Below are positions 8,233-18,040 of a stretch of 64,000 nucleotides of DNA, piece by piece. Made by a program: the position numbers and the translations under genes. The stretch is taken from contig JANQFL010000011.1 of assembly GCA_028277845.1 (NCBI GenBank), positions 264,887 to 328,886 on the forward strand, in the 5' to 3' direction. Position 1 is the stretch's first letter. Every line of letters begins with the position of its first letter. This stretch comes from Sneathiellales bacterium. GTDB lineage: Bacteria; Pseudomonadota; Alphaproteobacteria; JANQFL01. The notes beneath the pieces were generated by a model. It did not search any database, was not told the DNA's origin, and saw only the letters and a list, made by a program, of their open reading frames with translations.

Positions 8233-10023
8233 ATGGATAATTTAGTCACTGCCGGAATTTTGGTTGGCGTGATTGTCGTCGCATTGCTGACGGTCGGCTT
8301 GATTTTCTCGCGCCTCTACCAGCGCGCGTCGAAGGAAATCTCGTTTGTCCGGACCGGTTTCGGCGGCCAGAAGGTCATCATGAACGGGGGCGCCCTGGTC
8401 TTTCCGGTGCTGCACGAAATCATCCCGGTCAATATGAACACGCTGCGGCTCGAAGTGCGCCGGTCCACCGACCAGGCGCTGATTACACAGGACCGCATGC
8501 GCGTCGACGTGTTGTCGGAGTTTTACGTCCGTGTGCAACCGACCGAGGAATCCATCGCCGCCGCCGCCCAGACGCTGGGTATGCGCACACTGGAGCCGGA
8601 ATCGCTCAAGGAACTGGTCGAAGGCAAGTTCGTCGACGCCCTGCGCGCGGTGGCCGCGGAAATGAAGATGGAGGATCTGCACGAACAGCGGGTGGCTTTT
8701 GTGCAAAAGGTGCAGACCGCCGTGTCGGAAGACCTGTTGAAAAACGGTCTCGAACTGGAATCCGTTTCGCTGACCGGCCTCGACCAGACCAACCGCGAAT
8801 TCTTCAGCCCCGATAACGCGTTCGACGCCGAGGGTCTGACCAAGCTGACCCTGGAAATCGAGGACAAGCGCAAGAAGCGCAACGACATCGAACAGGACAC
8901 CGAGGTGGAAATCCGGCGCAAGAATCTGGCCGCCGAGCAGCAGAAGCTGGAACTGGCGCGGGAGGAGGAATACGCCCGCCTCGCCCAGCAGCGCGAAATC
9001 GCCGTGCGCAAGGCCGAGGAAGCGGCCGAAACGGCGGCCAAGGAAGCCGGCCGGCACAAGGAGGCCGAGGAGGCCCGCATCGGTGCCGACCAGAGCATCC
9101 GCCAGCGCGAGATCGAGTCCGAACGCGTGGTGACCGAAGACAAGCTGGCCATGGAACAGCAGGTCAAGGAGCGTGAAATCGCCAAGACCCGCTCCGTCGA
9201 GACCACAGAGGTCGAGAAGGAAAAGACCGTCGAACTGGCCAAGCAGGACCAGCACATCGCCATCGCCTTGAAATCCAAGGAACAGTCCGAGGCCGAGGCC
9301 CTGGCCGACGAAGCCCGCGCCGTGGCCAAGCTGGCCGAGGAAAAGGTCACCACGGCCCAGGAGGCGGAAATCGCCGAGCGCGCCAAGATCGTCGAGTTGA
9401 TCGAGGCCCGCAAGAAAGCAGAGCGCGATGCCATCGCCATCACTGTGGCCGCCGAGGCGGAAAAGGCGGCGGCGGAGGACCAGGCCGATTCGGTCCGCAT
9501 CCTGGCCAACGCCACGGCTGAGAAGAGCAAGATCGAGGCCGAAGGTGAAGCCGACGCCGAACGGGCGCTGGCCCAGGCCGCCGAGGTACGCTACCAGGTG
9601 GATGCGGCCGGTAAGGAGCAGATCAACCTGGCCGCCAACCAGTTGTCTGTCGAACAGATCGCCATGCAGATCCGCATGGCCCTGATCGAGGCCATGCCGC
9701 AGATCATCGCCGAAAGTGTCAAACCCATGGAACAGATCGACGCCATCAAGATCCTGCAGGTCGATGGCCTGGGCGCGACGGTTCCCGCCGGTGGCGGCGG
9801 AAACGGCACAGCGGTGCCGTCCGGCGGCGGCAATCTGGCGGACCAGGTGGTCGATTCGGCCCTGCGCTACCGCGGCCAGGCACCGCTTGTGGATGCCCTG
9901 CTGGCAGAACTGGGCCTGTCGGCCGATTCGTTGAAAGGCATGACCAACAGCCTGGGCGACCCGGCCGCTGCCGGCGACCGGGCCGCCACTGCGGCACAGG
10001 TCGAGCACGACGGCGCGGAGTAA
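8233..10023 (+). CDS. yqiK: Flotillin-like YqiK family protein (SPFH domain)
   Basis: Inner-membrane scaffold of the SPFH/flotillin family. The 596-residue protein starts with one transmembrane helix (about 5-27). The SPFH domain follows (about 35-200, SFVRTGFGGQKVIMNGG, NMNTLRLEVRRSTDQALITQDRMRVDV), then a long Glu/Ala/Lys-rich coiled coil (about 205-480). It ends in a glycine-rich linker (VPAGGGGNG) and a short helical tail. ATG at 8233 is preferred: GGGGAG sits 6 bases upstream and the first residues match the YqiK N-terminus. An in-frame ATG at 8125 would add 36 poorly conserved residues before the membrane helix. A 128-bp gap separates it from the YqiJ-like gene, but no terminator is seen there. 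Confidence 0.9.
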   Translation: MDNLVTAGILVGVIVVALLTVGLIFSRLYQRASKEISFVRTGFGGQKVIMNGGALVFPVLHEIIPVNMNTLRLEVRRSTDQALITQDRMRVDVLSEFYVRVQPTEESIAAAAQTLGMRTLEPESLKELVEGKFVDALRAVAAEMKMEDLHEQRVAFVQKVQTAVSEDLLKNGLELESVSLTGLDQTNREFFSPDNAFDAEGLTKLTLEIEDKRKKRNDIEQDTEVEIRRKNLAAEQQKLELAREEEYARLAQQREIAVRKAEEAAETAAKEAGRHKEAEEARIGADQSIRQREIESERVVTEDKLAMEQQVKEREIAKTRSVETTEVEKEKTVELAKQDQHIAIALKSKEQSEAEALADEARAVAKLAEEKVTTAQEAEIAERAKIVELIEARKKAERDAIAITVAAEAEKAAAEDQADSVRILANATAEKSKIEAEGEADAERALAQAAEVRYQVDAAGKEQINLAANQLSVEQIAMQIRMALIEAMPQIIAESVKPMEQIDAIKILQVDGLGATVPAGGGGNGTAVPSGGGNLADQVVDSALRYRGQAPLVDALLAELGLSADSLKGMTNSLGDPAAAGDRAATAAQVEHDGAE

Positions 10024-10035
10024 GACATACCGCCT

Positions 10036-10103
10036 ACGCTGCGACCCATGACGCAGCGTCTCGGGGCCTGGTTTCGGACTCGCAAGGGGGGAGCCAGGCC
10101 CCG
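10036..10103 (+). terminator. Double hairpin after flotillin gene
   Basis: Two stems follow the yqiK stop. ACGCTGCG (10036-10043) pairs with CGCAGCGT (10052-10059), 8 bp. CGGGGCCTGG (10062-10071) pairs with CCAGGCCCCG (10094-10103), 10 bp. Neither has a T-run, so intrinsic termination is uncertain, but they likely mark the operon end or protect the transcript. Confidence 0.5.
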
Positions 10104-10121
10104 TTCCATTGGATGCCGGCC

Positions 10122-10147
10122 ACGTGATGCTGGTAACGTGATGCTGG
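10122..10147. repeat. Short tandem repeat, 14-bp period
   Basis: ACGTGATGCTGG occurs at 10122-10133 and again at 10136-10147, one unit apart, between the yqiK hairpins and bioB. No function is evident. Confidence 0.6.
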
Positions 10148-10173
10148 CATGAACCTCCGGATGTCTTTATAAA

Positions 10174-10190
10174 GCGCCCGGTTTGGGCGC
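10174..10190. promoter_or_regulatory. Small hairpin ahead of bioB
   Basis: GCGCCC (10174-10179) pairs with GGGCGC (10185-10190) around a 5-base loop, 22 bases before the bioB ATG. There is no T-run. It may modulate bioB translation or be a weak operator; this is inference. Confidence 0.3.
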
Positions 10191-10212
10191 ACTGGCATTT
10201 ATGGGGACGACG

Positions 10213-11169
10213 ATGACAACCGGCAGCATTCGCAACGATTGGACGCGGGACGAGGTTTCATCTCTTTTCGCCCAGCCCTTCAACGATCTGATATTCCAGG
10301 CGCAAACGGTGCACCGGGAGCATTTTCCGGCCAACCAGGTCCAGCTCAGCACCCTGCTCAGCATCAAGACGGGCGGCTGCCAGGAAGATTGCGCCTATTG
10401 CCCGCAGAGCGCGTCCTTCGACGCCGGCGTCAAGGCCGAGAAGCTGATGGACGTGGACGCCGTGCTGGTGGCGGCCAAGGACGCCAAGGCCGCCGGCGCG
10501 ACGCGGTATTGCATGGGCGCAGCCTGGCGCAGCCCGAAGGACCGCGACCTGGACGCGGTTTGCGACATGATTACCGGGGTCAAGGACCTGGGCATGGAAA
10601 CCTGCGTCACGCTCGGTATGCTGACGGCGGATCAGGCCCGGCGCCTCAAGGAAGCCGGCCTGGACTACTACAACCACAACATCGACACGTCGCCGGACTA
10701 TTACGGCGAGATCATCACGACGCGAACATTCGATGACCGATTGGACACCATCGGTCATGTCGGTGACGCCGGCATCAATCTATGCTGCGGCGGCATCGTC
10801 GGCATGGGCGAAAGCGTTCGGGACCGGGCGGAAATGTTGTGGGTCCTCGCCACGTTGCCCAAGCATCCCGACAGCGTCCCCATCAACATGCTGGTCCGGG
10901 TCGAAGGTACACCGTTGGCCGAACAGGGCACGGTCGACCCTCTGGATTTCGTCCGCACCATCGCCGGCGCCCGCATATTGATGCCCGCTTCGATGGTCCG
11001 GCTGTCGGCCGGGCGCGAATACATGAGCGAAGAGCTTCAGGCCCTGTGTTTCCTGGCCGGGGCCAACTCCATCTTTACCGGCCCCCGGTTGCTGACCACG
11101 CCGAACCCGGAACACGATGCGGACATGCAAATGCTCGGCAAACTCGGCCTGGAAGCCATGCCGGCCTAG
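10213..11169 (+). CDS. bioB: Biotin synthase
   Basis: Radical-SAM enzyme that inserts sulfur into dethiobiotin to make biotin. The 318-residue protein has the CxxxCxxC [4Fe-4S] motif in [13 protein letters not shown], followed by YCMGAAWR and [13 protein letters not shown], and ends in the [24 protein letters not shown] region typical of BioB. ATG at 10213 is chosen because of the GGGGAC just upstream; in-frame starts at 10183 and 10201 are possible. No other bio genes are next to it, so it is a stand-alone copy here. Confidence 0.96.
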   Translation: MTTGSIRNDWTRDEVSSLFAQPFNDLIFQAQTVHREHFPANQVQLSTLLSIKTGGCQEDCAYCPQSASFDAGVKAEKLMDVDAVLVAAKDAKAAGATRYCMGAAWRSPKDRDLDAVCDMITGVKDLGMETCVTLGMLTADQARRLKEAGLDYYNHNIDTSPDYYGEIITTRTFDDRLDTIGHVGDAGINLCCGGIVGMGESVRDRAEMLWVLATLPKHPDSVPINMLVRVEGTPLAEQGTVDPLDFVRTIAGARILMPASMVRLSAGREYMSEELQALCFLAGANSIFTGPRLLTTPNPEHDADMQMLGKLGLEAMPA

Positions 11170-11200
11170 AAAACCGGCCTTTTCCGCCAAAATTTAACGA

Positions 11201-11215
11201 TTAATGCGGCGTTAA
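11201..11215. promoter_or_regulatory. CtrA-type box TTAA-N7-TTAA
   Basis: TTAATGCGGCGTTAA fits the full TTAA-N7-TTAA consensus of the alphaproteobacterial cell-cycle regulator CtrA, with further TTAACG copies on both sides (11194-11199 and 11212-11217). It lies about 150 bases before the histidine kinase start. Function is inferred from the motif only. Confidence 0.45.
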
Positions 11216-11361
11216 CGTTACCGCCCCATGATGACCGCGCGCCTCTTTGTAGGTAGTGCGTTTCGGGGGAAAACGACTTTCGGCGACCGGACCCCGCCGA
11301 TTACCTGGCATTTGTGGCGCGTACATGTGTGCTTTTGGTAACGGTGTTCAGTAGTTCGGTC

Positions 11362-13671
11362 ATGGCGTTTTCCCTTCCCACAGCCATTCTCGGTGCCATC
11401 CTGGGGTCCATCATCCTCGCTGGCGCCCTGGCAATCCTGCGCCGGGGTCCGGCGCCCATACCCGGTGTCGGCCTGTGGGCGGCGGCGTTCGCAATCAACG
11501 CGTTGCGCCAAGCGGCGTATCTAAGCGTTCCCCTGTTCGGCCGCAATACCGCGTTGGTCAGTGCCGAAATCCTACACGTGACCATGACCGTGCTATTGCT
11601 TGCCGGCTCCATGCAGTTCATCGGACGCAAGCCGTATTTACCCGCGTTGCTGGGTGTCTGGCTCGCCGCAGGGCTCTGGGCGATGCTGCCCCTCGCCGTC
11701 GACATGGGTTTCCTTGTCCGGACTGCACCGCTTTATCTTTTCGCCGGCGGCGCCATGATCCTCACCGGCATCATGTTCCTGCGCAGTTCCGAGAAAGGCC
11801 AATACAAGGGGCTGTGGATCGTCGGCGCGGTCTTCATCGCCTGGGGCATTCATAAACTCGATTTCCCACTTCTGCGCCCGGTGGATTGGTTTGCGCCGAT
11901 CGGGTTCCTGCTGGCACAGGCTTTGTCCACGTTCGCCGGCATCACCCTGATTACCCAGGCTCAGCGCCGGCGAATCGAAACGGCAGAGAAGGCGGCGTTT
12001 CGTGCCGAAGCGTCGGAGCAACAACTGAAGGAAAGCCAGGAACGCTTCAACGACTTCGCCGGTATCGCATCGGATTGGTTCTGGGAGACCGATCACGACA
12101 ATCGCCTCACATATGTGTCCGATCTGCCCGAAGGTGCTGACGGAAAAACCATCGGCAAGCTGATGGGGACCCGCAGCGATGAAATACTCAGTGCATCGAG
12201 CAACAAGCTATCCGCCATCGACCGCGAATCGCTGGCCAATCTCAACAAAAAGCTGACCGACCGCGATTCGTTCCACAATCTTCCGCTCACCATTTCCGGA
12301 GAAGACGGAACGCCGCGGGTGCTCCTGGTCAGCGGCAAGCCGGGCTTTCGAAACAACGGCGAATTCACCGGTTATCGCGGCAGTACCCTGGATATCACCA
12401 GTCAGATTCACGCGGACAGGAAACTGGGGGAGACCCTGCAAACGCAAAAGGTCCTGAACGATCTGCTGCAGACGTCCTTGGAAGCCGGGTCACTCAAGGA
12501 CTTGCTGGACAAATCTCTCGAGTTGATCTTGTCCATACCCTGGCTTGCCGTACAGTCCAAGGGCGGTGTTTTCCTGACCGATCCGGACGGTGTCACGCTT
12601 CGCCTTGTTTCCAGTCGAGACCTCTCACCGGCGGTCGAAGCCGGGTGCGACAAAATACGGTTCGGGCAATGCCTCTGTGGCAAAGCGGCGAAATCCCAGG
12701 ATATCCAGTTCGCTTCGTGCGTCGATGACCGACATGAAATCCGTTACCCCGGAATGGCCGGTCATGGACATTACAACGTGCCCATCATTTCCCAAGGCCA
12801 GACTGTCGGTGTTTTAGTACTCTACCTCAATGAATGTCATCGCAGCGAAGTCCGGGAGGTCGAGTTTCTCGAGAGCGTGGCCGCGACGCTGGCCGGTATA
12901 ATCCGCCGGAAACAGACCGAGGAGAGCTTGAAACTGGCTAAAGAACAGGCCGAAGTGGCCAACAAGGCCAAATCGGCGTTTCTCGCCAACATGAGTCATG
13001 AATTGCGCACGCCACTCAATGCGATCCTGGGTTTTGCCCAGGTCATCCAGAGCGAGGTGATGGGATCTGTCGGCAACAACCGCTATGTCGAATACGGCAA
13101 GGACATCGTCAACAGCGGTGAACATCTGCTGGCCATCATCAACGACATTCTCGACCTATCGAAAATCGAGGCCGGCGAAACCGAACTGGAAGAAGATATC
13201 GTCGACATAGGTTACGTGGTCGGCGTTTGCACCAAACTCGTTGAAGAGCGGGCCCAAAAGGCCGGCGTGTCGCTCGATGTCGAGATCAACGGCATACCGT
13301 CCCTACGGGCCGATGAACGTAAATTGAAGCAGGTGGTGACCAACATCCTGGCAAACGCCGTCAAGTTCACGCCCCCGGGTGGACATGTATCCGTTGGTGC
13401 GGAAGTCGCCGGAGACGGTACGTTCGAAATTCAGATCGAAGACACAGGCGTCGGCATGGCCTCCGATCAAATCCCCAAGGCCCTGGCGCCTTTCAGCCAG
13501 GTCGACAGCTCCATCACCCGGTCGCACGAAGGCACCGGCCTCGGCCTGCCGATCGCGCGTTCTCTATGCGAACTCCATGGCGGTTCGTTGAAACTGGACA
13601 GCGCCCTCGGTATCGGCACGAAAGTGACCATGCGGTTCCCGGGCGAACGCATCGTACAGACCTTACAATAG
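11362..13671 (+). CDS. Membrane sensor histidine kinase (7-TM-like, PAS, GAF, HisKA, HATPase)
   Basis: 769 residues; autophosphorylating sensor kinase with no receiver domain and no response regulator gene beside it. About 210 N-terminal residues form a run of hydrophobic helices. A PAS domain follows (about 220-350, [22 protein letters not shown]), then a GAF domain (about 360-520, containing [11 protein letters not shown]). The HisKA phosphoacceptor is His546 in [11 protein letters not shown]. The HATPase has [17 protein letters not shown] and [12 protein letters not shown] at 11362 is a choice between weak options; GTG at 11314 is also in frame. A CtrA-like box lies upstream. The ligand is unknown. 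Confidence 0.9.
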   Translation: MAFSLPTAILGAILGSIILAGALAILRRGPAPIPGVGLWAAAFAINALRQAAYLSVPLFGRNTALVSAEILHVTMTVLLLAGSMQFIGRKPYLPALLGVWLAAGLWAMLPLAVDMGFLVRTAPLYLFAGGAMILTGIMFLRSSEKGQYKGLWIVGAVFIAWGIHKLDFPLLRPVDWFAPIGFLLAQALSTFAGITLITQAQRRRIETAEKAAFRAEASEQQLKESQERFNDFAGIASDWFWETDHDNRLTYVSDLPEGADGKTIGKLMGTRSDEILSASSNKLSAIDRESLANLNKKLTDRDSFHNLPLTISGEDGTPRVLLVSGKPGFRNNGEFTGYRGSTLDITSQIHADRKLGETLQTQKVLNDLLQTSLEAGSLKDLLDKSLELILSIPWLAVQSKGGVFLTDPDGVTLRLVSSRDLSPAVEAGCDKIRFGQCLCGKAAKSQDIQFASCVDDRHEIRYPGMAGHGHYNVPIISQGQTVGVLVLYLNECHRSEVREVEFLESVAATLAGIIRRKQTEESLKLAKEQAEVANKAKSAFLANMSHELRTPLNAILGFAQVIQSEVMGSVGNNRYVEYGKDIVNSGEHLLAIINDILDLSKIEAGETELEEDIVDIGYVVGVCTKLVEERAQKAGVSLDVEINGIPSLRADERKLKQVVTNILANAVKFTPPGGHVSVGAEVAGDGTFEIQIEDTGVGMASDQIPKALAPFSQVDSSITRSHEGTGLGLPIARSLCELHGGSLKLDSALGIGTKVTMRFPGERIVQTLQ

Positions 13672-13919
13672 GTCGTGCAGCCCGCTCGATACCCGTCACG
13701 GTTCATCCCATTTACAGTGTCGTGAAGTTTAGTCATCCGGCCGGAAAGCTCGGCGTCTCCGTCGACAGGCACCGCCTGAGGCACTAACGCATTCCCGTAA
13801 ATTACTGATTCCGTTATCCGTCCTGCCAAGTAGGGTTGAGCGCAACCTGGGCTCTTGTCGCCGGCCCTGATCGCGGCTATGAGAACGGAACCACATGCAC
13901 GCGTTGCGGATGGAAACCG

Positions 13920-15437
13920 ATGTCCTACACATCCCTGCGGGAGTTTATTGCCCGGCTTGAGCAGGAAAACCGGCTCGTCCGGGTCAGCGAACCCGTGTCG
14001 ACCGTTCTCGAGATGACCGAGATCCAGACCCGGCTGCTGGCCGAGGGCGGACCCGCGGTCTTGTTCGAAAACCCGGTCAAGGCCGATGGCACGCCGTCAT
14101 CCATGCCCGTGCTTGTCAATCTGTTCGGGACCGTCGAGCGGGTCGCCTGGGGCATGAACCGGGCACCGCGGCAACTGCGCGAGGTGGGCGAGACCTTGGC
14201 GTTCCTGCGCCAGCCCGAACCACCGGGCGGCATGCGCGAGGCGTTGGGCATGCTGCCCTTGGCCAGAACCGTCATGGCCATGAAACCGAAGTCGGTCGGA
14301 TCGGGCCCGGTACAGGAGGTGGTGCTGCAAGGCGACGACATCGACCTCAATGCCCTGCCCGTCCAAACCTGCTGGCCCGGCGAGCCGGCGCCGCTGATCA
14401 CATGGCCGCTGGTGGTCACCCAAGGCCCCAAGGCCGCCGACGGCGTGCGTGAGGATGACTTCAACCTGGGCATCTACCGCATGCAGGTGACCGGCCGCGA
14501 CACCACCCTGATGCGCTGGCTCAAGCACCGGGGCGGTGCCCAGCATCATCAGCGCTGGTCCAAGGAAAGATCCGAACCCCTGCCCGCCGCGGTGGTCATC
14601 GGCGCCGATCCGGCAACCATCCTGGCCGCCGTCACGCCGGTGCCGGACACTCTGTCGGAATACCAGTTCGCCGGCCTGTTGCGCGAACGGAAACTGGAAC
14701 TGGTCGACTGCAAGACCGTACCGCTCAAGGTTCCGGCCAGTGCCGAGATCGTGCTGGAGGGCCATGTGTCGCTGGACGATTACGGCGACGAAGGACCGTA
14801 CGGCGACCACACCGGTTATTACAACGCCGTTGAACGCTTCCCGGTGTTCACGGTCAGCGCCGTCACCATGCGTCGCGACCCGATCTATCTCTCTACCTTC
14901 ACCGGCCGCCCGCCGGACGAGCCCAGCGTGCTGGGGGAAGCTTTGAACGACGTCTTCGTCCCGCTGCTGCGCCAGCAGTTTCCCGAGATTACCGATTTCT
15001 GGCTGCCGCCCGAGGGCTGTTCCTACCGCATCGCCGTGGTGTCCATGCGCAAGGCATACCCGGGCCACGCCAAGCGGGTGATGATGGGCGTGTGGTCGTA
15101 TTTGCGCCAGTTCATGTACACCAAGTTCGTCATCGTTATCGACGACGACCTGAATGCCCGCGACTGGACCGATGTCATGTGGGCCGTGTCGACCAACATG
15201 GATCCGGCCCGGGACATCACGGTGATCGAGAACACACCGATCGACTATCTCGACTTCGCCTCGCCCGAATCCGGCCTCGGCAGTAAAATCGGCCTCGACG
15301 CCACCGCCAAGATCCCACCGGAGACCAAACGCGAATGGGGCCGCAGGATCCGCATGGCCGACGACGTGATCGCAGCCGTCAACGAGAAGTGGCCACGCCT
15401 TGGGCTTCCGGGCGCGGGCAAATCGATCTGGAAATAA
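13920..15437 (+). CDS. ubiD: UbiD family decarboxylase (3-polyprenyl-4-hydroxybenzoate)
   Basis: Prenylated-FMN-dependent decarboxylase acting after UbiA in ubiquinone synthesis. The 505-residue length and the start [21 protein letters not shown] fit the family. Landmarks are [62 protein letters not shown] and [16 protein letters not shown] at 13920 is chosen because homology-like sequence begins there; the frame is open back to 13836 and the Shine-Dalgarno is weak. It is a single gene, convergent with the DUF4328 gene. It needs UbiX for its cofactor, and no ubiX is in the window. Confidence 0.93.
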   Translation: MSYTSLREFIARLEQENRLVRVSEPVSTVLEMTEIQTRLLAEGGPAVLFENPVKADGTPSSMPVLVNLFGTVERVAWGMNRAPRQLREVGETLAFLRQPEPPGGMREALGMLPLARTVMAMKPKSVGSGPVQEVVLQGDDIDLNALPVQTCWPGEPAPLITWPLVVTQGPKAADGVREDDFNLGIYRMQVTGRDTTLMRWLKHRGGAQHHQRWSKERSEPLPAAVVIGADPATILAAVTPVPDTLSEYQFAGLLRERKLELVDCKTVPLKVPASAEIVLEGHVSLDDYGDEGPYGDHTGYYNAVERFPVFTVSAVTMRRDPIYLSTFTGRPPDEPSVLGEALNDVFVPLLRQQFPEITDFWLPPEGCSYRIAVVSMRKAYPGHAKRVMMGVWSYLRQFMYTKFVIVIDDDLNARDWTDVMWAVSTNMDPARDITVIENTPIDYLDFASPESGLGSKIGLDATAKIPPETKREWGRRIRMADDVIAAVNEKWPRLGLPGAGKSIWK

Positions 15438-15479
15438 ATACGGCAAAACGCCGGCGACAAAAAAGGGCAACACGTCTGC

Positions 15480-16157
15480 CTACGCGAAAGCCTCGGCGTA
15501 CTTCGTTACGCGTGGCAAACTTTGACGCCGATCGATCTCCCGGATGATCTTGATGGCCAGATAAGCACCGAACGCCCAGATCAACCCACCAAGGATGTGG
15601 AGAACGAAAGCGGAAATATAGGCGTCGATATCAACGCCGGTACTTCTGTTCATTCGCGACGCGATTGCTATCACAATCCTTCCTGCCAAAAACACGAGCC
15701 ACCAGAGACCCAGGATGCTCGACACGGGACCGTCGCGCCATGCACCGGGCTGCGCGTCAGCGCTGCTGGCCAGCCAGATTTCCTTGACGACCTGATAGGG
15801 GCGAAAAATGTTCATGACGGGAATGAACCACCAGCCGACGGCCCATCCGGGGCTCCACCGCATATCTTGAACGCCTAGGGCGGGCAAATTCGCGCTGACG
15901 CGGTATAGCCAAAAGAGGAATACAATGGCGCCCGCCAAATAGACGAGAAAATCCAAAACACTGATCAGGCTCACGCTGTAGTCGCTGAACTCGACCTCGT
16001 TGTTGCTCACCATGTCACCACGATCGATGCGCTGCAAAAGCATGATCTGGTGTACGTACGTCGCTGTGGCGATGAATTGCATGGCAATAGCGGTGCCAAA
16101 AAGCCAAATGACTGCTTTGGCCAAGCTACTGCCTGAAACAAACTCGTTGTCTGACAT
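15480..16157 (-). CDS. DUF4328 domain membrane protein
   Basis: 225 residues with about five hydrophobic helices; function unknown. The DUF4328 core is recognisable in NLPALGVQDMRWSPGWAVGWWFIPVMNIFRPYQVVKEIWLAS, including the tryptophan-rich centre and the PYQ turn. ATG at 16157 is preferred over the longer frame because GGGGGAAG sits just upstream. It faces away from the exported-protein gene at 16472 across a 314-bp region with several dyads. It is convergent with ubiD. Confidence 0.8.
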   Translation of the reverse strand: MSDNEFVSGSSLAKAVIWLFGTAIAMQFIATATYVHQIMLLQRIDRGDMVSNNEVEFSDYSVSLISVLDFLVYLAGAIVFLFWLYRVSANLPALGVQDMRWSPGWAVGWWFIPVMNIFRPYQVVKEIWLASSADAQPGAWRDGPVSSILGLWWLVFLAGRIVIAIASRMNRSTGVDIDAYISAFVLHILGGLIWAFGAYLAIKIIREIDRRQSLPRVTKYAEAFA

Positions 16158-16471
16158 TCTTCCCCCACCATAGCCGTTGCAGTGCCAGACAATTGAATTT
16201 GGGTTGCAATGGCTATCCACATACATCCTTCACATAGAGACTATCATAAATAGTATAATCTCTATTTACAGCAACCATATTTAGCACGTCAGTTCCGAGT
16301 TCTAGTGATTGGCCAATCACTCGTTCTATTGACGAGTTGGCCCGTTTTCGAACGCAAATGGTGTCGGAACTACCATTTCCACAGTCGCGTGGATCGCACG
16401 ACCGTGCACTACACCGTCACGGTTATCCGCTACAGTGACAGTGTCGAACACCTGATCGAAAGGACATTTGA
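16158..16471. promoter_or_regulatory. Divergent intergenic region with several dyads
   Basis: AT-richer than its surroundings and without a gene. It holds a perfect 18-bp palindrome AGTGATTGGCCAATCACT (16304-16321). An ACTCG/CGAGT pair (16319-16323, 16333-16337) partly overlaps it. An AAATGGT/ACCATTT pair (16356-16362, 16372-16378) lies further on. They sit between the divergent genes at 16157 and 16472 and look like protein-binding sites. The regulator is unknown. Confidence 0.5.
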
Positions 16472-17443
16472 GTGACGACACGGTTTGCATGGATTTGGAT
16501 CGGTATGATCGTCTTCACCGCGCTCTCGCCGGCCTTTGCTCCGGCGCAAGCAACCGGCACCGTTGTCGAATTGCCCGTCAATTGGACCGTCGGCGAGAGA
16601 CACCGCTTCGACATGATCAAAACCCGCCAGAACGCGCGGGGACGGGCGAACCCCACTGTTTCCCGTGCCAGTACGTCCGTCGAAATCGAGGTTCTGGAAA
16701 AACGTGCCGACGGATATCTGATCCAATGGACCTTCGGCCGTTCCAGACTGCTCTCCAATCACGGGCCGGGTACGGTGCTGGCGGAGCGCATGGCCAACAT
16801 CACGGCCGGAATGCGTCTGGTGATCGCGCTGGACCGGACCGGGTCGGTCACCGGTTTGGCCAATGTCGACGAAATCGTCGCCCACTATCAGAAAGCATCG
16901 AACGCCATCCTCGGCTGGCTGCAGGAAGCCGGCGCGGGCCCCGCGGTCGTACGGCAAATCAAGGGTGCCACACGGCAGTTGCTGAATCCGCGGTTTGTCT
17001 CGGTCGTCTCGCTGAAGGAACCGTCGCTGTATTTCCTGGCGTCCGGCGGCCGCTATACACTCAACGTCAAAAGCGAGTACGAGGACGCTCTGCCCAATCC
17101 ATTCGGCGGACAGCCATTTCCGTCGAAGGCCTATTTTCTGCTCAGTGACCTGAACGCCGGTCGAAACCAGGCAACGGTGCAGTGGGTCCAGGCCCTCGAT
17201 CCCATGCGGTCGGCGCCCATTCTTCTGGAAGCGGCGTCGCGCCTCGCCCAAGGGGCCGGCCGGCCGCCACCGACAGACCTGGAAGCCAAGGCCTTTTCCT
17301 CCACCATTTCCGTGGAGGATCAGGCCAGCTATGTCTTCGATCTGTCCGACGGGTGGCTGATATCCGGCGTTCACCGCCGCAGTTCCCGCATTCAGGAACT
17401 GCGTAAGGTGGAACAGGTCGAATTCAAATCCGTGCCGCGCTGA
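16472..17443 (+). CDS. Unknown exported protein
   Basis: 323 residues, not recognised. It has an N-terminal signal peptide (FAWIWIGMIVFTALSPAFAPAQA, cleavage after AQA likely), so it is periplasmic or outer-membrane attached. The mature part is mixed alpha/beta with no transmembrane helix: VELPVNWTVGERHRFDMIKTR, EIEVLEKRADGYLIQWTF and GMRLVIALDRTGSVTGLANVDEI, near the start of the mature region. GTG start at 16472 with AAAGGA about 8 bases upstream. It stands alone, followed by a repeat element. Confidence 0.75.
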   Translation: MTTRFAWIWIGMIVFTALSPAFAPAQATGTVVELPVNWTVGERHRFDMIKTRQNARGRANPTVSRASTSVEIEVLEKRADGYLIQWTFGRSRLLSNHGPGTVLAERMANITAGMRLVIALDRTGSVTGLANVDEIVAHYQKASNAILGWLQEAGAGPAVVRQIKGATRQLLNPRFVSVVSLKEPSLYFLASGGRYTLNVKSEYEDALPNPFGGQPFPSKAYFLLSDLNAGRNQATVQWVQALDPMRSAPILLEAASRLAQGAGRPPPTDLEAKAFSSTISVEDQASYVFDLSDGWLISGVHRRSSRIQELRKVEQVEFKSVPR

Positions 17444-17466
17444 ACCGGCCGGGCGTTCCGGGTGTC

Positions 17467-17749
17467 TAGAGCAATTCCTCTTTAGATGGAAGCATTCTGA
17501 CGGAGCGTATTGGCGCCAAGGCCAAGGCTGGCGGTGATGGCCATACCGGGGGTATGGCCGAGACGGCAGCCGCCGGATTTGGCGCCAAGACGCCCGTCCC
17601 ACAAAAGCGCAATGGGGGTTTCCGAGCGGCCGCCCCCCACGGCGTAAGACGGCTTGCGCGATGCCCGGCATCGCGCGGCCCCGTCTTCCTGGTGGATGGG
17701 CAGGCCGCTCGAGAAACAGAATGCTTCCATCTAAAGAGGAACTGCTCTA
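17467..17749. mobile_element. MITE-like element with 33-bp terminal inverted repeats
   Basis: The left end (17467-17499, starting TAGAGCAATTCC) and right end (17717-17749, ending GGAACTGCTCTA) are inverted copies of 33 bp with a single mismatch. The whole is 283 bp and too short for a transposase. Both ends carry TA, consistent with TA target duplication as in IS630/Tc1-mariner elements; this is inference. The inside is GC-rich with secondary structure and a chance open frame on the minus strand, which explains an apparent ORF across it. Confidence 0.75.
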
Positions 17750-17917
17750 AGGCCTTGATTTCTTAATATTTGGCCATTAGCTTGGCCCTATGACTATTCG
17801 GACCGATACGGGCCTTCTCGGCCTACGACTTATCGGCCCGGCGTCCTGAGACGTCGGGGGCCGTTCGCGGCCGTCTGCGGATAATCCGCACCCCACCCCA
17901 AAACCAGGTTCGAAGTC
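17750..17917. other. Spacer between repeat element and leuA leader
   Basis: 168 bases without a gene. It contains a GGCCGttcgCGGCC hairpin (17859-17872) with a stable UUCG-type loop and a GGCGTC/GACGTC near-dyad (17840-17855). The leuA promoter probably lies here or just downstream, but no clear -35/-10 was found. Confidence 0.35.
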
Positions 17918-18040
17918 ATGACTGCCCACAGCACATCTGATTCACGCGATAACGTACGAAATTGGTTGTTTGTTCCGCCTTTAGGGCTAATGCGACTTAG
18001 CGGCGGCCGCCGGACCATTGCGGCCACCCGGCGGCTGTAA
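17918..18040 (+). CDS. Candidate leuA leader peptide
   Basis: A 40-codon ATG ORF upstream of leuA. Its middle (codons 16-27) reads NWLFVPPLGLMRL with leucine codons TTG, TTA, CTA and CTT, three of which are rare in this GC-rich genome. The ORF ends inside a GC-rich stem (18006-18013 with 18028-18035). Attenuation by leucine leader peptides is known for leuA in proteobacteria. There is no run of contiguous leucine codons and no clear Shine-Dalgarno, so this is a candidate only. Confidence 0.35.
   Translation: MTAHSTSDSRDNVRNWLFVPPLGLMRLSGGRRTIAATRRL

Noticed and set aside
8242-10008. 588-codon open frame antisense to the flotillin gene
   Set aside because: It is a shadow of the Glu/Ala-rich coiled-coil codons; there is no ribosome-binding site, low-complexity composition, and no family resemblance.
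16430-17671. Long minus-strand frame over the exported protein gene and the MITE-like element
   Set aside because: The opposite-strand gene at 16472 has a signal peptide and Shine-Dalgarno, and the frame only continues because the element is open by chance.
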